DNA from: an uncultured Lachnospiraceae bacterium
GTDB taxonomy: Bacteria > Bacillota > Clostridia > Lachnospirales > Lachnospiraceae
Length of the DNA: 64,000 nucleotides
Assembly: GCA_934401915.1 (NCBI GenBank)
Contig: CAKRSV010000008.1
Coordinates: 1 to 64,000 of the forward strand
Reading direction: 5' to 3'
Both the position numbers and the translations under genes were made by a program. Below are positions 58,555-64,000 of this stretch, in pieces (position 1 is the first letter of the stretch; every line of letters begins with the position of its first letter). The notes under the pieces were generated by a model. That model was not told the origin of the DNA. It did not search any database and saw only the letters and a program-made list of their open reading frames with translations.

Positions 58555-59055
58555 CTAATCTCTGGTGATGCCAAGCCGGTTAAGGACCTGCTCCTGCTTT
58601 TCCTCCATCACCTTTGCCTCCTCCGGCTCCATGTGGTCATAGCCGCACAAATGCAGCATGCTGTGCGCCGTGAGGAAAGCAAACTCCCGCAGGACGCTGT
58701 GTCCGTATTCCTGTGCCTGTCCGTATACCCGATCCGCCGACAGGATGATATCGCCGAGCAGCAGTTCCCCGCTGTCCGGGTCAAAACAGTCCGCCTCGTT
58801 CTCCTCTGCCAGTCCAAAGTCCCCCTCTGTCTCAAACGACAGATTCGGAAAAGAGAGGACGTCCGTCTCTTTATCGATTTCTCTGTATGTCCTGTTATAT
58901 TCCCTGATCTGTTCAGGCGTGGTGATCAGCAGATTTACGCTCGCCTCGTAGGGGCAGTCCTCCATCTCCAGCACCTGCTCTGCCACTTTTTCCAGAATCT
59001 CCTTGACATCAAAAGGGAATTCCCTGTCCGTCTCATTCTCAACGTAAGAAGTCAT
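58555..59055 (-). CDS. ybeY: endoribonuclease YbeY
   Basis: A 166-residue metal-dependent RNase for 16S rRNA 3'-end processing and ribosome quality control. The zinc motif is TAHSMLHLCGYDH (H-x3-H-x5-H). The LLGDIILSADRVYGQAQEYGHS segment is conserved. The start lies 17 bases inside the end of the preceding gene. It is part of the yqfC-yqfD-phoH-(HD)-ybeY group that is conserved in Firmicutes. Confidence 0.96.
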   Translation of the reverse strand: MTSYVENETDREFPFDVKEILEKVAEQVLEMEDCPYEASVNLLITTPEQIREYNRTYREIDKETDVLSFPNLSFETEGDFGLAEENEADCFDPDSGELLLGDIILSADRVYGQAQEYGHSVLREFAFLTAHSMLHLCGYDHMEPEEAKVMEEKQEQVLNRLGITRD

Positions 59056-60244
59056 AGTATAATTTCTCCTCGATAAACTGTTCTTTCATCGCAGAAAACT
59101 GCGCAAGCGTGATCCGGTTTTCCCAGAGCTCCGGTATCTGCATCTGCTCCCGGAAGATCTGTTCGATCAGCTCTTCATAGTCAATCTCTCTCTTAGGATC
59201 CTCTGCAAAGATCTGCAAGACCGAGGAAACCACCCTGTCGGAAAACAGGACGACCATCGTCTCCGCAGACTGCACTTTTTCCTCCGCATCCACATATTCT
59301 TTTAAGATCTGCTGGGCATTGGGTGGAAAACGGTATTCCCTGCACACCTTATCCACATTCTCCCAGGTGTTGTCGCCCTCCAGAAGCCCTATCCGGTGAT
59401 AATAGGCACAGACCTTTGCCGCCTGATCGTCCAGACCGAGCTTTTTCGCGATCCGGTCGCTCAGATACGCCGTGTGCACCGCATGGTAATACTCGCTTTT
59501 TGCCATCTCCTTCAGCCGCACAAGCAGCGGGCACTCCGGATCGTTGATCTCCAGATATTTTTCCCGGTATCGGAGCACCACCATAGAGCAGAAAAATTTG
59601 AGCAGGATCAGCAAAAGCATGTAGGACACGACCAGATTGATCCCCGGTATCAGAAACTGCGCTGCCGAGAGCTGCTCCTTCGCAAAGAGGACAACGTTCG
59701 CTGTCAGGCACACCAGAAGCGCCATAAGAGAAATCAGAATCGGCAGCCCGACCTTAAACTCCTCATCGATAGCGCCGAGCACCAGGATCCCTGCAAGCCC
59801 GCTCGTAAAGTACAGCCAGAAGGCAGAATAAGAGCCTCCCGAACAGCTGATCGTCAGAAGCAGGCATACGCTGCCCGCCGCCATCCCCGTAACCATATTG
59901 CTGAAGATTCCCAGCATCACGAACACGACGAGAAACGGCCACCCCGCCATCGGAAGGTACGGAAATAACGCCGCCGCTCCCAGACAGATCAGAAACGCCG
60001 CTGCAAACCGTCCAAACCGCCCGTAATTGCGATAGACAAAAAGCTCCCTCAGCTCGCTCTGGCAGAAAGAAAAGACGGCGCAGCCTGTCCCCAGAAGAAC
60101 CATCACCACGTTCCGGATCATCTGCGCGCCCTCCATCTGATGAAGGATGCTGCCTCCGTAGGCGATCAGACCGGACAGTGCGAGCATCACAAGTATCTGC
60201 ACGTACCGGATCCATTTTTTCTTTTTATTTTCTTCCTTTGCCAT
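59039..60244 (-). CDS. truncated, degenerate 7TM-HD (PgpH/YqfF-like) protein
   Basis: A 401-residue protein with about eight hydrophobic segments (11-225) and a C-terminal HD-like domain (about 250-400). It occupies the position of pgpH (yqfF), which encodes a cyclic di-AMP phosphodiesterase of about 710 residues. Compared with that family it lacks the long extracellular domain, and the metal motif is altered: YYHDIGK is YYHRIGL (His283-Arg284). His257 and Asp336 remain. Hydrolase activity is therefore doubtful. It overlaps phoH by 20 bases and ybeY by 17. Confidence 0.85.
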   Translation of the reverse strand: MAKEENKKKKWIRYVQILVMLALSGLIAYGGSILHQMEGAQMIRNVVMVLLGTGCAVFSFCQSELRELFVYRNYGRFGRFAAAFLICLGAAALFPYLPMAGWPFLVVFVMLGIFSNMVTGMAAGSVCLLLTISCSGGSYSAFWLYFTSGLAGILVLGAIDEEFKVGLPILISLMALLVCLTANVVLFAKEQLSAAQFLIPGINLVVSYMLLLILLKFFCSMVVLRYREKYLEINDPECPLLVRLKEMAKSEYYHAVHTAYLSDRIAKKLGLDDQAAKVCAYYHRIGLLEGDNTWENVDKVCREYRFPPNAQQILKEYVDAEEKVQSAETMVVLFSDRVVSSVLQIFAEDPKREIDYEELIEQIFREQMQIPELWENRITLAQFSAMKEQFIEEKLYYDFLR

Positions 60245-61238
60245 AGCCGTTCGTTTTCCGTTTCGTCTCTGTGTGTTTCATTTTCTTTGTCTCATAATCG
60301 TCATACGCCTTCACGATCTTCTGTACCAGCGGATGACGCACAACGTCCTTGCTGGTAAGATGACAGAAGGCGATATCGTCGATGCCCGCCAGAACGTTCA
60401 TCGCCACGTCCAGTCCCGACCTGACATCCGGCGCAAGATCCTTCTGCGAGGCATCTCCGGTCACAATGACCTTCGAACCGAATCCGATTCTGGTCAGGAA
60501 CATCTTCATCTGTGCCGGCGTCGTATTCTGTGCCTCATCCAGGATGATGTAGGCATTGTCCAGCGTACGACCACGCATATAGGCAAGCGGGGCGACCTCG
60601 ATCAGCCCCTTCTCCATATTCTTTGCAAAGGTCTCCGCCCCCATGATCTGATACAGGGCGTCGTACAGCGGCCGCAGATAGGGATCGACTTTGCTTTGCA
60701 GGTCTCCCGGCAGAAAGCCAAGTTTCTCGCCCGCCTCGATCGCCGGTCTGGTCAGTATAATCCGGCTCACCTCGTTGTTCTTGAACGCTGTGATCGCCAT
60801 CGCCATGGCAAGATATGTCTTTCCGGTTCCCGCCGGTCCGATCCCGAACACAATCATGTTTTTGCGGATTGCCTCCACATAATCTTTCTGTCCTAAGGTC
60901 TTCGGCTTGATCGGCTTCCCGCTGACCGTGTGGCAGATGCACTCTTTATCCATCTCCAGAAGCGCGTCGCCGCGCTCCGCATCTTCCATCTCCATCGCGT
61001 AGCCTACCCTCTGCTCATCCAGTTCGCTCCCGCGCTCCGACATGGCAAGAAGATCCCTTATCAGCCTTGCTGCTCTCTCCGCATGGCTTTTTTCGCCGGT
61101 GATCTTCACACTGCCGTCGCGGTCTACGATGGTGACGTCCATATCTTCTTCTATCTTTCGGATATTCTCATCCATTTTGCCAAAAAGATTCTGCATATGC
61201 TCCACAGAAACATCCATTTTGACCGTAAAAGGTTCCAT
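60225..61238 (-). CDS. phoH: PhoH family ATPase
   Basis: A 337-residue PhoH protein. An N-terminal KH-like region (about 30-70) is followed by the ATPase core with Walker A GPAGTGKTYLAMAMA and the Walker B segment AYIILDEAQNTTPAQMKMFLTRIG. VTGDASQKDL is the sensor motif. It is thought to act in RNA metabolism with YbeY. Ribosome site GAGG. It follows yqfD in the conserved sporulation-associated cluster. Confidence 0.96.
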   Translation of the reverse strand: MEPFTVKMDVSVEHMQNLFGKMDENIRKIEEDMDVTIVDRDGSVKITGEKSHAERAARLIRDLLAMSERGSELDEQRVGYAMEMEDAERGDALLEMDKECICHTVSGKPIKPKTLGQKDYVEAIRKNMIVFGIGPAGTGKTYLAMAMAITAFKNNEVSRIILTRPAIEAGEKLGFLPGDLQSKVDPYLRPLYDALYQIMGAETFAKNMEKGLIEVAPLAYMRGRTLDNAYIILDEAQNTTPAQMKMFLTRIGFGSKVIVTGDASQKDLAPDVRSGLDVAMNVLAGIDDIAFCHLTSKDVVRHPLVQKIVKAYDDYETKKMKHTETKRKTNGYGKGRK

Positions 61239-61254
61239 AAAAATCTGCCTCTTT

Positions 61255-62553
61255 CTATTCCTCTGTGCTCTCTTCCTGTTTCCCGTCCGGCTCCGTTTCC
61301 TCCGGGATCTGCTCTGCCGCCGTCCTTTTCCGGTTTACCGCCGGTTCCTCCAGCACCATCGACACACTGAGCACCCAATTTTTATCATTCTTTTTTATTG
61401 TAACATTTTTTTCTATAATTTGTACCCCTTTTTGGCTGAAACCTTCTATTATTTTGGCCCACCGGTCCTGCAAAAGCTGCTGCATCTCCTCCTTGCTGTG
61501 CCTGCTCTCGCACATCTCGTATTCCCTTGCCGTCCGCACGCCGTAATAGAGCGGCAGATACCAGTGATCCAGAAGCCTTAGCTGCTTTGTCTCACCTTCG
61601 ACATCGTAGCTTTCATAGCCCGGTTCTCCGATCTTTATTTCCACCTCTCTGTCTCTCACTCCCAGAAACGGCAGCTTTTTCTCCCTGCCGGTATAGACCT
61701 TCCGCTCGTACGCAACCTTTTCCGAAAGCTCTACCTTCTCCGGATATCGGATCAGGATATCGGCGTCCGCATCGCAGAACTGATACTTCCGCACGGTCTC
61801 ATCCTCGTTGTAGACAGGTACTGCGCCGCACACCAGAATGTCTCCCTCCGCCACCGTATCGCCCGGCATAACCTGCGGCACGCCGTTTCTCGTCACAATA
61901 TAGGAGATCACCCCCGCCTTTGCCGCAACCAGATCCGATCCGCTCTGCCTCGCCTGTTCCCGGACGTCTGCGCCTTCCGTCTGCGCGCTGTCGCTCTTCT
62001 GTCCTGTATCATATTCCGGCATTTCATTTTCTTTCAGGAACACAAGCAGCGTCGTTCCGTCAATCTGTACCGACGTCCAGGTGATCACATCATAGTGTTC
62101 CCTGAGCGCCTTCTCCAGTTCTTCGATATGAACATTCTTCTGACGCATCGAGACATACACCCCCTGGCTTTTCAGATAATCCAGAAGGACGTCTTCTGTC
62201 AGTGTGTAATTGCCCTGAATACGGATGTTCCAGATGAAGCCGGAGGTGAGGATCCAGAAAAGCATGCATCCGATCAGTCCTGCCAGAAAGATCTTCCGCT
62301 TCTGCCACCTGGACAAGAAAAAAGGCAGTCCATATTTTTGCACTATGGATGCCCTTGTTCCCGTTTTTTTTAGCAGAGGCTTCATCTCGTAAAAGCCTTT
62401 CACGCTGATATTCATCGTTGTATAGCCGTCATGGTTTTCTATGTCCCAGACCAGTATATCGTGGTTTCCGCACAGATTCAGAAACCGCTCTACGGAATAT
62501 CCCCATACACGGATCGTCACATACCCTTTGATTTCCTGCGCCCAATGAAGCAT
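61255..62553 (-). CDS. yqfD: sporulation protein YqfD
   Basis: A 432-residue protein of the YqfD family, a sigma-E-dependent spore protein. A cytoplasmic start (GYVTIRVWGYSVERFLNLC) precedes one membrane span (IFLAGLIGCMLFWILTSGFI), the family FIWNIRIQGNYTLTEDVLLDYLKSQG segment and a large outside domain. The last 30 residues are disordered and charged. It partners yqfC, 15 bases upstream, and its gene order agrees with Bacillus. Confidence 0.94.
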   Translation of the reverse strand: MLHWAQEIKGYVTIRVWGYSVERFLNLCGNHDILVWDIENHDGYTTMNISVKGFYEMKPLLKKTGTRASIVQKYGLPFFLSRWQKRKIFLAGLIGCMLFWILTSGFIWNIRIQGNYTLTEDVLLDYLKSQGVYVSMRQKNVHIEELEKALREHYDVITWTSVQIDGTTLLVFLKENEMPEYDTGQKSDSAQTEGADVREQARQSGSDLVAAKAGVISYIVTRNGVPQVMPGDTVAEGDILVCGAVPVYNEDETVRKYQFCDADADILIRYPEKVELSEKVAYERKVYTGREKKLPFLGVRDREVEIKIGEPGYESYDVEGETKQLRLLDHWYLPLYYGVRTAREYEMCESRHSKEEMQQLLQDRWAKIIEGFSQKGVQIIEKNVTIKKNDKNWVLSVSMVLEEPAVNRKRTAAEQIPEETEPDGKQEESTEE

Positions 62554-62568
62554 ATGGATTCCTCACCC

Positions 62569-62868
62569 CTAAATATATCTGACAGAATCAATCCTGCCTT
62601 TGATTTTCATATCTTCGTTGGTATAATACACGATCGTGAGTTCTTTTCCCTCAAAACAGATCCGGCTGTTTTTGCCCTGCAGTACGATCTGTTCTTTGGT
62701 GTACTCGAGGATCCCCTTGTAGTTTTCGATAAAAGCCTCGGCATTGCCCGTCATCGTGACGATCGACGCCCCCAGCATCGTGTCTTTGGGAAGCTTTAAC
62801 GATTCGACGATCAGTTCTCTGGATTCCTTTATCACGGATGTTTTTGCGGTCTTCTCTCTTTTTCTCAT
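62569..62868 (-). CDS. yqfC: sporulation protein YqfC
   Basis: A 99-residue YabP/YqfC family protein, needed for normal sporulation and likely made in the mother cell under sigma-E. LPKDTMLGASIVTMTGNAEAFIENYKGI matches the family. The start at 62868 has no recognisable Shine-Dalgarno sequence, and the ATG lies within a perfect 9-bp hairpin (62861-62886), so translation may be kept low or need another signal. It is 28 bases after the phosphorylase gene. Confidence 0.92.
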   Translation of the reverse strand: MRKREKTAKTSVIKESRELIVESLKLPKDTMLGASIVTMTGNAEAFIENYKGILEYTKEQIVLQGKNSRICFEGKELTIVYYTNEDMKIKGRIDSVRYI

Positions 62869-62886
62869 AATTTACTATATGAGAAA
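62861..62886 (-). promoter_or_regulatory. hairpin enclosing the yqfC start codon
   Basis: TTTCTCATA (62861-62869) and TATGAGAAA (62878-62886) with an eight-base loop. The start codon (62866-62868) is inside one arm. No T run follows, so a terminator function is less likely than control of translation. Confidence 0.5.
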
Positions 62887-62896
62887 TTTTTTCTAT

Positions 62897-64000
62897 CTAT
62901 TCCCGGATGATCCCTTTGATCAAACTTTCTCTGCGCACTTTCTCCGGACCGATGTGGTATGCCTTCAGGAATCTTTCGCACGCCGCATCCAGCTTCTCCC
63001 TGTCATTTGCGTAGATCGTGGCAAGCGTCTCTCCTTCGCGGACATAGTCGCCCACCTTTTTGTGCAGGATCAGTCCTACCGAGAGATCAATCTCGCTCTC
63101 CTTCGTCTCCCGTCCGCCGCCAAGGAGCAGGGAACACATCCCGATCTCGTCGCAGTCGATCCTCTGCACATAGCCTTCCTTCCGGGCAGGAATCTCCTGC
63201 TGGATGGACGCCTTTGGCAGAAGCGACGGATCATAGACAGCATCCGCACTGCCTCCCTGTGCTGTGACGAACTCTGCCAGTTTATCCAGCGCGCTTCCGT
63301 CCCGGATTACCTGCTGCAGCTTCGCCCTTGCCTCCTCTTCCGTGGAAGCCATCTGACCGAGCATCACCATCTGTGCTCCAAGCGTCATGCAAAGCTCCAC
63401 AAAATCCTCCGGTCCCTGTCCGCGCAGGGTATCGATCGCCTCCTTGACCTCGAGCGCATTACCGACCGCATATCCCAGAGGCTGGTCCATATCTGACACG
63501 ACAGCGACCGTCTTTCTGCCCGCCATATTGCCGAGCGTCACCATCTCCCGCGCCAAGGCGAAGGAATCTTCCTGTTTCTTCATAAAAGCGCCGCTTCCGG
63601 TCTTGACGTCAAGCACGATCGCATCTGCCCCCGAAGCCAGCTTCTTACTCATGATCGAGCTGGCGATCAGCGACATATTGTCCACCGTCGCCGTGACGTC
63701 CCGCAGGGCGTACAGCTTCTTGTCCGCCGGAGCGATGTCCAGCGTCTGCCCCATGATCGCGATCCCGATGTCATTGACCTGACGGACAAACTGTTCCCCG
63801 GTGATGCCTGTCGTAAACCCTTTAAAGCTCTCCAGCTTATCGATCGTTCCTCCGGTATGGCCGAGTCCCCGTCCGCTCATCTTGGCGATCTTCACGCCAC
63901 AGGCGGCAACCATGGGCGTCAGCGCGATCGACGTCTTATCGCCCACGCCTCCGGTCGAGTGTTTGTCGACCTTGATCCCCCGGATCGCCGACAGATCCAT
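62897..64000 (-). CDS. pdp: pyrimidine-nucleoside (thymidine) phosphorylase, 5' end outside window
   Basis: The visible 367 residues of a nucleoside phosphorylase family II enzyme, which releases base and (deoxy)ribose-1-phosphate. VDKHSTGGVGDKTSIALTPMVAACG is the phosphate/pyrimidine motif, and SGRGLGHTGGTIDKLES is the family signature. About 65-75 N-terminal residues are missing, because the gene runs past base 64000; the ATG at the edge is internal. The C-terminal PYNP domain (ARKEGYVQRIDCDEIGMCSLLLGGGR) is complete. It could be co-transcribed with other nucleoside catabolism genes to the right. Confidence 0.95.
   Translation of the reverse strand: MDLSAIRGIKVDKHSTGGVGDKTSIALTPMVAACGVKIAKMSGRGLGHTGGTIDKLESFKGFTTGITGEQFVRQVNDIGIAIMGQTLDIAPADKKLYALRDVTATVDNMSLIASSIMSKKLASGADAIVLDVKTGSGAFMKKQEDSFALAREMVTLGNMAGRKTVAVVSDMDQPLGYAVGNALEVKEAIDTLRGQGPEDFVELCMTLGAQMVMLGQMASTEEEARAKLQQVIRDGSALDKLAEFVTAQGGSADAVYDPSLLPKASIQQEIPARKEGYVQRIDCDEIGMCSLLLGGGRETKESEIDLSVGLILHKKVGDYVREGETLATIYANDREKLDAACERFLKAYHIGPEKVRRESLIKGIIRE

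Overview
The window is a chromosomal segment of a spore-forming, low-G+C Firmicute of the class Clostridia, most likely family Lachnospiraceae. Evidence for this: Prp-processed ribosomal protein L27, the short HisG plus HisZ pair, RecU and LexA of Firmicute type, the sporulation genes ylbJ, yqfC and yqfD, and several small proteins that look typical of that family. About 67 genes cover nearly all of it. Only lexA, a DUF378 gene, ylbJ, a diguanylate cyclase and uraA lie on the plus strand. I see no rRNA, tRNA, CRISPR array, phage, insertion sequence or origin, and no gene-free stretch longer than about 205 bases.

Layout: 1-900 lexA with LexA-type boxes over its own promoter. 906-6480 a branched-chain amino acid ABC transporter (livK, H, M, G, F) followed by a cytidylate-kinase-like gene. 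6540-6758 a small membrane protein. 6818-11200 the conserved group rplU-prp-rpmA-obgE-yhbY-nadD-yqeK-rsfS. 11242-15583 RNase G and the TIGR03960/TIGR03936 radical SAM pair. 15705-20945 a histidine operon hisZ-G-D-B-IE whose HisIE carries an apparently dead HisF-like domain. 20953-24552 recU, two pseudouridine synthases, a HAD phosphatase and a small membrane protein. 24668-28706 ylbJ, a cell-wall amidase, a coiled-coil protein, coaD and rsmD. 28703-33014 a type IIA topoisomerase pair. 33057-35809 a predicted nuclease with an SOS-box-like promoter, a diguanylate cyclase and a hypothetical gene. 35857-41604 an ilv/leu operon with two different IlvN subunits. 41681-45307 metH and neighbours. 45449-47739 upp and uraA, divergent, for uracil uptake and salvage. 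47776-48389 an ArsR regulator with a lone metal-binding domain. 48547-53152 a chemoreceptor and proline synthesis genes. 53201-58513 two flavoproteins, a BofC-like-sized secreted protein and a flippase. 58555-62868 ybeY, a degenerate PgpH-like HD protein, phoH, yqfD and yqfC. 62897 to the end, a truncated pyrimidine-nucleoside phosphorylase.

Most of this is core metabolism and housekeeping. The points that look least ordinary are: (1) an uncharacterised gene at 33057-33800 that has a D...ExQ nuclease-like signature and a 13-of-14 match to the Bacillus SOS box across its -35 element; (2) the HisF-like domain fused to HisIE, in which both catalytic aspartates are replaced; (3) the protein in the pgpH position, about half the usual length and with its HD motif changed to HR; and (4) a perfect hairpin that encloses the yqfC start codon where no Shine-Dalgarno sequence is seen. 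No complete new multi-gene system was found.
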